From Pseudobutyrivibrio xylanivorans DSM 14809 (lineage in GTDB: Bacteria; Bacillota; Clostridia; Lachnospirales; Lachnospiraceae), in the NCBI RefSeq assembly GCF_900141825.1, contig NZ_FQYQ01000019.1:1-58806 (forward strand): DNA of 58,806 nucleotides. Direction: 5' to 3'. Shown piece after piece: positions 36,554 through 45,882 of this stretch. Position 1 is the first letter of the stretch. Each line of letters starts with the position of its first letter. The notes below the pieces were generated by a model. It made no database searches. It was given only the letters and a program-made list of their open reading frames with translations, and was not told the origin of the DNA. A program made the position numbers and the translations under genes.

Positions 36554-37407
36554 TGGCATATTTAAGTAATCCAACCTATACAAAAGCTGTATTAGAAGCT
36601 CATGGCTTTTCTTTTCAGAAGAAATTTGGCCAGAACTTTCTCATTGATGGTAATATATTGGACAATATTATAGATGCAGCTGGAATCACAAAGGATGACT
36701 TTGTTCTTGAGATTGGTCCAGGTATCGGAACAATGACCCAGCGTCTTTGCGAGGAGGCCAGAGAGGTTGTTGCTGTAGAGATTGATAAAACTCTTATTCC
36801 AATTTTGGATGATACTCTCTCATCATACAAAAACTGGACTGTAATTAATCAGGATGTTTTAAAAGTAGATATAAAGGCGCTTGCTGAAGAAAAAAATGGT
36901 GGAAAGCCAATTAAGGTGGTAGCTAATCTGCCATACTACATAACAACACCTATTATTATGGGATTGTTTGAAAGTCATGTTCCACTTGAATCAATCACTA
37001 TTATGATTCAAAAGGAAGTGGCAGACAGAATGCAGGAGGGACCTGGCTCAAAGGAGTATGGTGCTCTCTCACTTGCAGTTCAGTACTATTCAAATCCAAA
37101 GATTGTGTGTGATGCTCCACCAAGCTGTTTTATGCCACAGCCAAAGGTGACCAGCACAGTTATTAATCTTAAGTGTCACAATAATCCACCAGTGGAATGT
37201 GATGAAAAACTTTTATTCCAGATAATCAGAGCTTCGTTCAATCAGAGAAGAAAGACTTTACAAAATGGCTTAAGTAATGGCCTACATTATTCTAAGGAAC
37301 AGATTGCCGAGGCAATTTCTAAGGCAGGTTTCATACCTACAGTTAGAGGAGAAAGCCTATCACTGGAAGACTTTGCAAAGCTTACTAATATATTGAAAGA
37401 GATGTAA
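36553..37407 (+). CDS. rsmA: 16S rRNA dimethyladenosine transferase RsmA (KsgA)
   Basis: 284 residues. QNFLIDGNILDNI (25-37), SAM motif EIGPGIGTMTQRL (about 54-66), catalytic NLPYYITTPI (about 124-133), and a C-terminal helical domain. It dimethylates two adjacent adenines near the 16S 3' end during 30S assembly. Translationally coupled to tatD. Confidence 0.97.
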   Translation: MAYLSNPTYTKAVLEAHGFSFQKKFGQNFLIDGNILDNIIDAAGITKDDFVLEIGPGIGTMTQRLCEEAREVVAVEIDKTLIPILDDTLSSYKNWTVINQDVLKVDIKALAEEKNGGKPIKVVANLPYYITTPIIMGLFESHVPLESITIMIQKEVADRMQEGPGSKEYGALSLAVQYYSNPKIVCDAPPSCFMPQPKVTSTVINLKCHNNPPVECDEKLLFQIIRASFNQRRKTLQNGLSNGLHYSKEQIAEAISKAGFIPTVRGESLSLEDFAKLTNILKEM

Positions 37408-37433
37408 CAATAAACAACAGGGGGGTTGGGCTT

Positions 37434-39041
37434 ATGGATGTCCTAACCTACAGTAGAGAAGTCCAACTTCTCATAGGGGAGATTCAAAAAAATAGGGGAA
37501 AAGATCCATCGGCATTGATTTCTGCTTGTGATCGTCTATTATCTTATGGAAATAGCATGAAAGATGATGCCTTGGTGGGGTATGCCTATTTTTCCAAAGG
37601 TGAAACATATTATCTTCTAAACGACGCATCTAATTTTTATTCCCAAATGAGTGCTTCAATTGCTCCAATGGAGAATGCCAAAGAATGGAGCTATGTTGCT
37701 ATGGCAAATAATATGCTGGGGATTGTCTCTCTTAACAGAGGAAATGCCCCATTTGCACTTGATTATTTCATCAAGGCAATTAGCATATGCCAGGATTATA
37801 TACTTCCAGATATTGAATGGATAATTCATCTTAATTTGGGGTCACTTTATCTCAATATTGAAGAATTTAATAAGGCCATCTCCCATATTGAAATAGCCTA
37901 TGCATATATTAATAATAATAAGGATATGGATGGTTTTTTGGAAAATCTTACTGCTGTTCTCTTAGGCTTAGGAAGAGCCTATCTTAAGTTGGATTCACAG
38001 GAAAAATACCTTGAGATTGAGAAAAAATTGAAAACAGAATGCATTCCATATCTTCAGGATTTGGATAAGATTGTTATTTATTGTTATTTTGCAAGGGTTC
38101 ATAATGCTATTGGTGAGGAAGAAGCAAGAGATTATTGGGTAGATATGGTCAACACCCATACTAGTGGAAATATGCCTATTATGGATGTATTTGATGACTT
38201 TTATGATTATCTGGATATGCTTCTTTCTACGGGAAAATATGATGATTTCTTTAAATCATATATGGTCCTGGATGATTTGACAAAGTATACATTAATAAAG
38301 AATCTTGAACGTAAGCTTTTAACGTTAAAAATTAGGTATTACAGAAGAGTTGGGCAGATAGAGGAGTATAAAATAGCATCTGTTTTGTTTTTTGAGCTTT
38401 CAGAATTCATGGAGCGAGAGAACAGATTGATGGTAAGCGACATGATAGTTATGCGTAATTCGTATATGGAGCTTACACAAATTAATAAAAAAGTAGAGGA
38501 AGAGAATACATTTTTACAAAAACGTTCAGAGACAGACCCATTAACTGGGATGTATAATAGACTGAAGTTAAATGAGTATAGTGAGGAATCTTTTGAACGT
38601 GCAAAGAAGAATAACACCGCCATAGCTGTTGAGATACTAGATATCGATTTCTTTAAACAGTTTAACGATAATTACGGACATCAGGCAGGTGATGACTGTA
38701 TCAGATTTATAGCTGATACTCTTATCAGTATGTCTGAAGAAGATAATCTATTCGTATCAAGATATGGTGGTGATGAGTTTGTAGTTATTTATGAAGGCTT
38801 GACTTCAAGAGAAGTGATGGAAAAAGCCAGTGAATTACGAAGACGAATTTATAATGCTAATGTAGAGCATAAATTTTCACTCACAGATGACAGAGTGACA
38901 ATTTCACAAGGAATTTGCTGGGGAACACCAAAAGGAAAAGATAGCTTTTTTGCATATCTGCAGGGGGCAGATAAGATGCTATACGAAGTAAAGCAGCAGA
39001 GTAGAAATAATATAAAAATATGCGATGCTGAATCTATATAA
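37434..39041 (+). CDS. TPR-repeat diguanylate cyclase (GGDEF)
   Basis: 535 residues. Residues about 30-320 are helical repeats of TPR type (EFNKAISHIEIAYAYIN; NNMLGIVSLNRGNAPFALDYFIKAISI). A short coiled coil leads to a GGDEF domain at about 370-530, with DPLTGMYNRL, LDIDFFKQFNDNYGHQAGDD and RYGGDEF (GGDEF 445-449), so the active site looks intact. The inhibitory RxxD site is replaced by SEED. No membrane segment is seen: a cytoplasmic c-di-GMP synthase, probably controlled by protein contacts through the TPRs. It starts after a GGGGGG site and precedes the YhgE operon by 13 bp. Confidence 0.92.
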   Translation: MDVLTYSREVQLLIGEIQKNRGKDPSALISACDRLLSYGNSMKDDALVGYAYFSKGETYYLLNDASNFYSQMSASIAPMENAKEWSYVAMANNMLGIVSLNRGNAPFALDYFIKAISICQDYILPDIEWIIHLNLGSLYLNIEEFNKAISHIEIAYAYINNNKDMDGFLENLTAVLLGLGRAYLKLDSQEKYLEIEKKLKTECIPYLQDLDKIVIYCYFARVHNAIGEEEARDYWVDMVNTHTSGNMPIMDVFDDFYDYLDMLLSTGKYDDFFKSYMVLDDLTKYTLIKNLERKLLTLKIRYYRRVGQIEEYKIASVLFFELSEFMERENRLMVSDMIVMRNSYMELTQINKKVEEENTFLQKRSETDPLTGMYNRLKLNEYSEESFERAKKNNTAIAVEILDIDFFKQFNDNYGHQAGDDCIRFIADTLISMSEEDNLFVSRYGGDEFVVIYEGLTSREVMEKASELRRRIYNANVEHKFSLTDDRVTISQGICWGTPKGKDSFFAYLQGADKMLYEVKQQSRNNIKICDAESI

Positions 39042-39054
39042 TAAGGGATAATAA

Positions 39055-41271
39055 ATGAAAACAGTATTAAGAATCTTTTTTGATGACATAATTAGTTTAG
39101 TTAAAAATTTCTTTGCGCTGGTAATTGTAATTGGAATATGCTTCCTTCCAGCGCTCTATGCATGGTTTAACATCTATTCCAATTGGGATCCATACGGAAA
39201 CACTGGCGCACTAAAACTTGCTGTAGTATCACTGGATAAAGGATTTACAGACAAGGAAGGAGTATACCATAATCAGGGAGAAAAAATATTAGATGATCTT
39301 CGTGAGAGCACATCAGTAAATTGGCAGTTTGTAGAAACCTCTGATGAGGCTATTGAGGGTGTGCATAGTGGAGATTATTATGCAGCAGTAGTTATAGATG
39401 AAGAGTTTAGTTATAACATGTACAACGTTCTAACTGAAGAAGTAGGGCGCCCTACACTTCATTTCTATGAGAATCAGAAGAAAAATCCCGTAGCAACAAA
39501 GATTTCAGATACAGTGGTTCAATCAGTTCAGAACAATATCAATATAGCTTTTACAGAGGTGGTTGTTAGCGAAGTTATAACAAGTGCAGGACAGGTAAAG
39601 AAAGACTTAAAAGAAGATAAAGATATCAATATTGCTATAAATAGTTTACGTGAACTTAGCCAGGATTTAACAGAAGAACAGGAAACTATTAAAAAGATAA
39701 TTGAAAATGATGCTAGGCTTCAGCAATCATTGAAGGTTGCAAAAGCAGATGCTGAAAATATAAAGAATCAAGCTAAGAAAAGTGCTGGTGCTGTAAACAA
39801 TTCAGCAAAAACAGCTAATGATGCCAGTGTAACAATGAATAGCTATTCGGCAGATGTAAACGATATGCTTAATCTCATGAATGGCTCTCTGGCAGATATG
39901 GACAACAAATTAAAGGCAGCTGAGGCAACTCAGAATGTATCCGATATAACAACAAATCTGTCAGATTTGGCAAAGGATGTGGGCTCAATAAAGGCTGCTT
40001 TAGACCAGATAAATCCTGAAACTATTGCAAAGAATGAAGTAAAGCAGGCAATACAGGATTATTCCGCTGAATTAGAGGTCTTGGAGAATATCCTTAGATC
40101 AATGGGATATGGAGAATATATCGATGCTGGTAAGAGAGCATATGATATTAAAACAAAGACAGAAGAATTTATACAGTGGAAAAAGGAAGAGATTATTAAT
40201 AACACACCTGTGATAGCGACAGATTTGGCTAGAAATCAGGAGGAGGAATTAAGAGCACAGGTAGCAGAAATTAGAAAGCACACTAATAGTCTTCAGTCAA
40301 AATATAATAATCAATTGGTTCCAAAGATTAATACAAATCTCAAAAACCTTACTAACGATTTGAACAGTACAAACAGTATGCTTAATTCTGTAGGTGATAC
40401 ATTTGGAAACCTTATGATTATGTTCACTGCTATTGATAATAGTGTAGATGCGGCAAATGCTAGTCTAACAAAAACAAATGAGGCAATAGCATATATCAAT
40501 GGTCGCTTAATTGAAGTAATTGAACAGATAGATAAGGTTGGAGATGGAGAAAAGATACAGGTACTTGTTAATGCTTTATCTGGTGACCCAGAAGCTTACG
40601 GAAAGTTTTTCTCTACTCCAGTTGAAGTAGTAACAGAGGCTGTTTATCCAATTGAAAACTATGGTTCAGCTGTAGCACCTTTCTATTCTACTTTAGCATT
40701 CTGGGTTGGAGCGTTAATTCTCACAGCTATAATCAAAGTAAAGCCAGAAAAGAATAAATACAAAGGTGTGTCTAACGGACAATTATTCTTTGGAAGATAT
40801 GTCCTTTTCTGGTTATTAGGACAGCTTCAGGCGGCAATTGTTGTATTAGGAGACTTATTTCTGCTGCATATACAGTGTGTACACCCATGGTATTTTATGC
40901 TTGCAGCATCAGTCATAGCCACTACATTTACATTACTTATTTATTCATTGGTTGTTACCTGGGGAGATGTTGGAAAGGCCCTTTCAGTAGTAATAGTAGT
41001 AATACAAATTGCAGGAAGCTCTGGAACATATCCAATAGAGCTATTACCTGAGTTCTTCAAAAAAATGTACATTTTCTTCCCATTCCCATATGCTATCAAC
41101 GCTATAAGAGAATGTTTATGTGGAATGTATAAATTTGACTACATCAAAAATTTTGTTTGCTTAGGTATGTTTATGATAGTTTCGCTTATCATCGGTCTAT
41201 TAATTCAGATACCTTTTGAAAAGATTAATCATTATATGGAAGAAAGAATGGAAGACACTGAGATGATGTAG
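39055..41271 (+). CDS. YhgE/Pip-type membrane protein 1
   Basis: 738 residues. One N-terminal membrane helix (about 16-38) with the family motif YAWFNIYSNWDPYG, a long extracytoplasmic region (about 50-560) that is mostly helical coiled coil (TANDASVTMNSYSADVNDML and following), then VEVVTEAVYPIENYGSAVAPFYSTLAFWVGALI and five further membrane helices resembling an ABC-2-type permease. Family members include YhgE, phage infection protein Pip and the type VII secretion component EsaA/YueB. The exact role is unknown. It follows the GGDEF gene closely and precedes a small membrane protein and a second YhgE. Confidence 0.9.
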   Translation: MKTVLRIFFDDIISLVKNFFALVIVIGICFLPALYAWFNIYSNWDPYGNTGALKLAVVSLDKGFTDKEGVYHNQGEKILDDLRESTSVNWQFVETSDEAIEGVHSGDYYAAVVIDEEFSYNMYNVLTEEVGRPTLHFYENQKKNPVATKISDTVVQSVQNNINIAFTEVVVSEVITSAGQVKKDLKEDKDINIAINSLRELSQDLTEEQETIKKIIENDARLQQSLKVAKADAENIKNQAKKSAGAVNNSAKTANDASVTMNSYSADVNDMLNLMNGSLADMDNKLKAAEATQNVSDITTNLSDLAKDVGSIKAALDQINPETIAKNEVKQAIQDYSAELEVLENILRSMGYGEYIDAGKRAYDIKTKTEEFIQWKKEEIINNTPVIATDLARNQEEELRAQVAEIRKHTNSLQSKYNNQLVPKINTNLKNLTNDLNSTNSMLNSVGDTFGNLMIMFTAIDNSVDAANASLTKTNEAIAYINGRLIEVIEQIDKVGDGEKIQVLVNALSGDPEAYGKFFSTPVEVVTEAVYPIENYGSAVAPFYSTLAFWVGALILTAIIKVKPEKNKYKGVSNGQLFFGRYVLFWLLGQLQAAIVVLGDLFLLHIQCVHPWYFMLAASVIATTFTLLIYSLVVTWGDVGKALSVVIVVIQIAGSSGTYPIELLPEFFKKMYIFFPFPYAINAIRECLCGMYKFDYIKNFVCLGMFMIVSLIIGLLIQIPFEKINHYMEERMEDTEMM

Positions 41272-41308
41272 TTTATCAGGAATCATTAAGATTATCCTAG
41301 GAGGAATT

Positions 41309-41797
41309 ATGAATCAAAAAGAAGAAATGTACGACCGCTTCTTTGAGTTGCAGCAGAAAGTACATTTAGATAATCAAAAGAAAATACGAGTAGGTCTAAA
41401 GGTTAATATTCTTTTACCATTAGTATTCTTAGTAATAAGCTTTGTAAGCAATCGTTCTAAGCTGGTATTTTTGGTTTTATGGATAGTGTCACTATTTGGT
41501 ATATCTTTCTATCTTTTATACGTGGAATATATGGATTTCAGGCTTCAAGCCAGACTAAAAGAATTTGGAATTATTGATGAAGATGAGACAAATGCACTTA
41601 TTGGAAATGAAGTAGTACAGGGCTTGGATGATATCAATAATGCCAGAAAAGAAATGGTACAGGATATAAAGGAAAAGAAGCGAGAAATTAAGCAAGAGAT
41701 AAAGAAGGAAAAAGAAGAAATTCGCAAAGAGAAGAACGAGATAAAAAAAGAAATTCGAAAAGATATACGGACAGTTGGAGAAAAGCTTAAAAAATGA
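41309..41797 (+). CDS. Small membrane protein with charged single-helix tail
   Basis: 162 residues, no family recognised. Two membrane helices (about 30-46 and 50-70) are followed by residues about 105-162 with an unbroken pattern of E, K and R (VQDIKEKKREIKQEIKKEK and onward). Such E/K-rich stretches form stable single alpha-helices or coiled coils. By the positive-inside rule both ends are probably cytoplasmic. It lies between two YhgE genes and its stop overlaps the second one (ATGA), so it is very likely part of the same complex or pathway. Confidence 0.85.
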   Translation: MNQKEEMYDRFFELQQKVHLDNQKKIRVGLKVNILLPLVFLVISFVSNRSKLVFLVLWIVSLFGISFYLLYVEYMDFRLQARLKEFGIIDEDETNALIGNEVVQGLDDINNARKEMVQDIKEKKREIKQEIKKEKEEIRKEKNEIKKEIRKDIRTVGEKLKK

Positions 41798-43947
41798 AAA
41801 ATGTTTTGAAAATAATAGAATCAGACATAAAGAGATTATCTACCAATGTTGTTGCCATGGTAGTAATAATAGGTTTAACAGTTATTCCTTGTCTGTATGC
41901 ATGGTTTAATATTCTGTCAAACTGGGATCCCTATGGACCGGATGCTACAAAAAATTTACAGGTAGCTGTGGTTTCTTCTGATCAGGGAATTCTTATTGGT
42001 AGTGCTGAGGTCAATGTAGGAGATATTATTATCAGTCGATTAAAGGCAAATGATACCATTGGCTGGGTATTTACCGAGAATGCAGAAGATGCAGTTGGAG
42101 GAGTATATTCTGGAGATTATTATGCTGCAATAGTTATAGATGAGCAATTCAGTGCAGATATGATCAGCTTTTTAGGTGGAAATATTGAAAATCCTAAGAT
42201 TATTTACTACGAAAACGAAAAGAAGAATGCAATTGCTCCAAAGATAACTGCAAAGGTAAAGACAACAATAGAAAGAGAAGTTGATCACGCATTTGTGGGA
42301 ACTATCGCAGAGGTTCTGCTTAAGGCTGGCGAATATTTTGCAACTTTGGATGACCAAGGGAATATCACTGGTAAGGGTATCGCTAAGTTAGAGCGTTTAG
42401 ATTCAGATTTAAATGGAATTATTGTAATTCTTGATTCATATATAGCCCTTATGGACTCTACAAAAGAGGTCAGCGAAGCAGGTAAGGCTGCAGCACAATC
42501 TGCAAAAGCAATTGCCAAAACAGCAGAGGAAATGGCTAAAGCTGCAGGGGAGCAGAATCCTTCCTTAAAGCAAGATGTACAGAGCGCAAAAAACAAAACA
42601 GATGATGCTGTTAACAGCTTTAATAATCAGCTGAGCAATGTGGATGCAGTTATAGGTGATATAAATAATAAGCTAAATAGCTATAAAGTTGGTGGTCCGA
42701 AGATAGGTCCAGATATTTTAGCGCTTTATAATACTGCCAACACATACTGGAGCGCGGCATATGGATTTCTATCAAAGTACAGTCAGTTCCTTCCAGAAAA
42801 TGTTAATAATACAGTTCAGACCACAAATGAGAATTTTGTTAAAATAGGAACCGATTTACAGGAATTTGTAACTGCTGAAGAGAATAGCGCTGCAAACATA
42901 GAATCAATACGACAGAAAGCAGTTAATGATATAGCCAACTTCTTAGGACAGACAGCAACAATCCGAAATGATTATGGAAGTATGATTTCACCACTTGCAC
43001 AGAAATCCATTGATTCAGCATCAGCGTCTGTTTCTGAGGTTAAAAAGCTTCTTAATTACGACACTAAAAGTATAGATTTAGTAGTAGCAAATCTTAACGA
43101 TTATAAAGCTATCCTTTCACAATCAAGTAGTAAGCTGGTTAAATCCAGAGATGAAGCTATCGAGATGGAAAAGAAGCTTTCTAAGCTTATCGAAGAGATT
43201 AAGAGCATTAGTAATAGTGATGCATATTCAAGAATAATGGAATTGTTAAGCTCAGACCCAGAGCTACTCTCAGACTTTATTAGTAGTCCAGTTGAGGTAA
43301 ATGATGAATATGTTTATCCGGTGGAAAATAATGGTTCTATGACTGCTCCATTTTATATTGTCCTTTCTATTTGGGTTGGAGCATTGATTATGTCCACCAT
43401 TCTTAAAACAAGTATCAAAGATACTACAGGCATGTGGAATCTTAAGAACTGGCAGTGCTTTTTCGGTAGATTTTTTGTTACCTGTGTGATAGGACAAATA
43501 CAGACGTTGATTACAGTACTGGGAGCATTCCTTTTTGTGGGAATTCAGTGCGAAAACAGATTGTTATTCTGGTGCGCATGCGCATGGTCATCATTTGTTT
43601 ATTCACTGCTCTTATATTCGTTTGCATATTCATTTGGTAACATAGGAGAGGCATTATCTGTTATACTAATGGTTATACAGGTAGCTGGAGCAGGTGGAAC
43701 CTTCCCTATAGAGGTTCTTCCAAATGTATTCCAGCAGTTGTACAAATATATGCCATTTAATTATTCGATGAATGCGGTTAGAGAATGCATTGGCGGATTT
43801 TATGGTGACACATACAAGAATTGTATGCTGACATTACTGATTTACGTAGGTGTAGCTGTATTTATAGGTGTGATACTGTATCATCCATTCAAATTTTTAA
43901 ATGAGAAAATTGAAGTTAGTAAAGAAAAATCTGGTATATTGTTGTAA
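41794..43947 (+). CDS. YhgE/Pip-type membrane protein 2
   Basis: 717 residues, paralogous to the 738-residue protein upstream. N-terminal helix with YAWFNILSNWDPYG, a 500-residue external helical region (AAQSAKAIAKTAEEMAKAAG), the shared motif VYPVENNGSMTAPFY, then five C-terminal membrane helices with QVAGAGGTFPIEVLP. The external regions of the two paralogues differ strongly while both ends match, as expected for subunits of a heteromeric complex or two specificities. A terminator follows directly. Confidence 0.9.
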   Translation: MKNVLKIIESDIKRLSTNVVAMVVIIGLTVIPCLYAWFNILSNWDPYGPDATKNLQVAVVSSDQGILIGSAEVNVGDIIISRLKANDTIGWVFTENAEDAVGGVYSGDYYAAIVIDEQFSADMISFLGGNIENPKIIYYENEKKNAIAPKITAKVKTTIEREVDHAFVGTIAEVLLKAGEYFATLDDQGNITGKGIAKLERLDSDLNGIIVILDSYIALMDSTKEVSEAGKAAAQSAKAIAKTAEEMAKAAGEQNPSLKQDVQSAKNKTDDAVNSFNNQLSNVDAVIGDINNKLNSYKVGGPKIGPDILALYNTANTYWSAAYGFLSKYSQFLPENVNNTVQTTNENFVKIGTDLQEFVTAEENSAANIESIRQKAVNDIANFLGQTATIRNDYGSMISPLAQKSIDSASASVSEVKKLLNYDTKSIDLVVANLNDYKAILSQSSSKLVKSRDEAIEMEKKLSKLIEEIKSISNSDAYSRIMELLSSDPELLSDFISSPVEVNDEYVYPVENNGSMTAPFYIVLSIWVGALIMSTILKTSIKDTTGMWNLKNWQCFFGRFFVTCVIGQIQTLITVLGAFLFVGIQCENRLLFWCACAWSSFVYSLLLYSFAYSFGNIGEALSVILMVIQVAGAGGTFPIEVLPNVFQQLYKYMPFNYSMNAVRECIGGFYGDTYKNCMLTLLIYVGVAVFIGVILYHPFKFLNEKIEVSKEKSGILL

Positions 43948-43949
43948 CA

Positions 43950-43978
43950 AAGGGCGAGACGGTGAGTCTCGCCTTTTT
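43950..43978 (+). terminator. Terminator after the YhgE operon
   Basis: GGCGAGAC, loop GGTGA, GTCTCGCC, then TTTTT; flanking A and T residues extend the stem. Confidence 0.95.
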
Positions 43979-44019
43979 AAATAATTGACACATGAGTATT
44001 AAAGTTAAAGGAGGGCACC

Positions 44020-45309
44020 ATGAGAGACATAGGTTGGGTTAAAGACAGCATTTTTTACCATATTTATCCTATAGGAGCATTTGATTGTCCTAGGGAAAAT
44101 AAGGGTGAAGAAACTGCAGGACATAGAATTTTACAGCTTATTGACTGGATTCCACACATGACAAACCTAGGTATAAATGCAATATATCTAGGTCCTATAT
44201 GGGAATCGGGCACCCATGGTTACGATACCTTTGATTACTATAAACTGGATTCCAGATTAGGTACAAATGAAGATTTTAAAAAGGTTGTAGAAGCATGCCA
44301 CAAGGCTGACATTAAAGTTGTGTTGGATGGAGTGTTCAATCATGTTGGTCGAGGTCATAAGGCCTTTTTAGATGTAAAAGAAAAGAGAGAAGCGTCAGAA
44401 TACAAAGACTGGATTTCTGGTTTAAATTTTGGTGGAAACAACTGGTATAATGATGGCTTTTCATATGATTGCTGGGCTGGAGCTCAGGAGTTGGTGAAGT
44501 TGAATTATTGGTGTGAAGCTGTGAATAACCATGTGCTAAATGCAGTGGCAATGTGGATAGATGAGTTTGACATAGATGGATTGCGTTTGGACGCAGCTGA
44601 CTGTATTCAAAGAGATTTTTTCAAGCGATTAAAATCATTTACAGAAGAGAAGAAATCAACCTTCTGGCTTATGGGTGAGATTATTCATGGTGATTATAAT
44701 ATTTATGTAAATGATGAAATGTTGGATGCGGTAACAAACTATGAATGCTGGAAGGGCATATACTCAAGCCATAATGATCATAATTACTTTGAGATAAACT
44801 ATGCCATGAAGCGTCAGTGGGGACAGGGTGGACTGTATCAGGGAAAATATCTTTATAACTTCATAGATAATCATGATGTTAACAGGATATATACTCTCCT
44901 TAAAGAGAAGGAAAACATTTTCCCAGTATATACACTACTTTTTACAATGCCAGGCCTTCCATCGATTTATTATGGTAGTGAATTTGGTATAGAGGGAGAC
45001 AAGAATGCTGGACAGGGTGATTATGCATTAAGACCAGCTATTGATATAAAGAACATGACAAATTCTGACCTTGTTGAGCATATTAAAACTCTTGCAGATA
45101 TAAGAAAGAGCTCAGAAGCGCTAAAGGCCGGATTATATGAAGAGATTCAGGTAAAAAATGAAACTCTGGTATTTGCCAGAGTTTTAGGTGATGAGTACGT
45201 AATTGTAGCTTTAAACAGTACTGCAAATCAGCAGAATCTAAGCTTTGATTACAGAGGTGAACATCACGACGTGGTGCTCCCACCTCACGGCAGTAAAATT
45301 CTTAAATAA
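44020..45309 (+). CDS. Cytoplasmic GH13 alpha-amylase family enzyme
   Basis: 429 residues, no signal peptide. GH13 regions in order: DGVFNHVG (region I), GLRLDAAD with the nucleophile Asp (region II), MGEIIHG with the acid/base Glu (region III) and FIDNHDVNR (region IV). A short C-terminal beta domain follows. Compact size and lack of secretion signal suit an intracellular maltodextrin- or glycogen-processing hydrolase; exact specificity cannot be read from the sequence. AAAGGAGGG before the ATG. It ends one base before the stop of the opposing GNAT gene, with no terminator between. Confidence 0.9.
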   Translation: MRDIGWVKDSIFYHIYPIGAFDCPRENKGEETAGHRILQLIDWIPHMTNLGINAIYLGPIWESGTHGYDTFDYYKLDSRLGTNEDFKKVVEACHKADIKVVLDGVFNHVGRGHKAFLDVKEKREASEYKDWISGLNFGGNNWYNDGFSYDCWAGAQELVKLNYWCEAVNNHVLNAVAMWIDEFDIDGLRLDAADCIQRDFFKRLKSFTEEKKSTFWLMGEIIHGDYNIYVNDEMLDAVTNYECWKGIYSSHNDHNYFEINYAMKRQWGQGGLYQGKYLYNFIDNHDVNRIYTLLKEKENIFPVYTLLFTMPGLPSIYYGSEFGIEGDKNAGQGDYALRPAIDIKNMTNSDLVEHIKTLADIRKSSEALKAGLYEEIQVKNETLVFARVLGDEYVIVALNSTANQQNLSFDYRGEHHDVVLPPHGSKILK

Positions 45310-45858
45310 TTAGTTGTCTGCAAGATAGGCATACATGCAGTGATCGAGGCGTTCTCCGCCGATAATAATTTTATCCCGGAGAATGCCTTCGTATTTGAAG
45401 CCAAGCTTTTCAATCATATGAATAGAAGGCTCATTGTCAGGCAGGATTAAAGCTTCAAATCGATGAATCCCAATTTCATGAGCAAGTACAGGAATAGTGG
45501 CATTTAAGGCTTCTGTGCAGTATCCCTTATTAATATAATCTCTATCCATCTTATAACCGACAGTGCAACTCTCATATATTGGCTTAACAATATTTCGAAA
45601 ACTAACAGTGCCGATTACCTGATTCGGATTGTTTTTTTCGAAAATCCAGTATCGAAGCATGGAAAGCTTCATGATATTTTGGTATTCAAAGTCTAGTATT
45701 TTTCGCTGATGAGCAACAGTATAAAAATCATTTCCGATAACAGGCTCATATTTTTCAAAAATATCACGATTTCTACAGTAAAAATCCAGGACTTTTTCTG
45801 CCTGTTGTTTAGTTAACACCCTTAATAACAGTCGTTCAGTCTCAATTTCAAATTTCAT
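45310..45858 (-). CDS. GNAT acetyltransferase, RimJ/RimL-like
   Basis: 182 residues. Opens EIETERLLLRVLTKQQAEKVLDFY, has the central VGYKMDRDYINKGYCTEALNATI (acetyl-CoA loop of Q/R-x-x-G-x-G/A type, degenerate) and ends IHMIEKLGFKYEGILRDKIIIGG, the RimJ/RimL pattern. Probably N-acetylates a protein or small amine; substrate unknown. CGGAGGG precedes the ATG. It belongs to a two-gene reverse-strand island with the radical-SAM activase 24 bp upstream. Confidence 0.88.
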   Translation of the reverse strand: MKFEIETERLLLRVLTKQQAEKVLDFYCRNRDIFEKYEPVIGNDFYTVAHQRKILDFEYQNIMKLSMLRYWIFEKNNPNQVIGTVSFRNIVKPIYESCTVGYKMDRDYINKGYCTEALNATIPVLAHEIGIHRFEALILPDNEPSIHMIEKLGFKYEGILRDKIIIGGERLDHCMYAYLADN

Positions 45859-45882
45859 AATACCCTCCGGTTTTCAAGAAAT

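Noticed and set aside
43985-43990. TTGACA upstream of the amylase gene as a -35
   Set aside because: A -10 at 17 bp spacing would fall on the AAAGGAGG ribosome site and no hexamer there fits, so it is probably chance.
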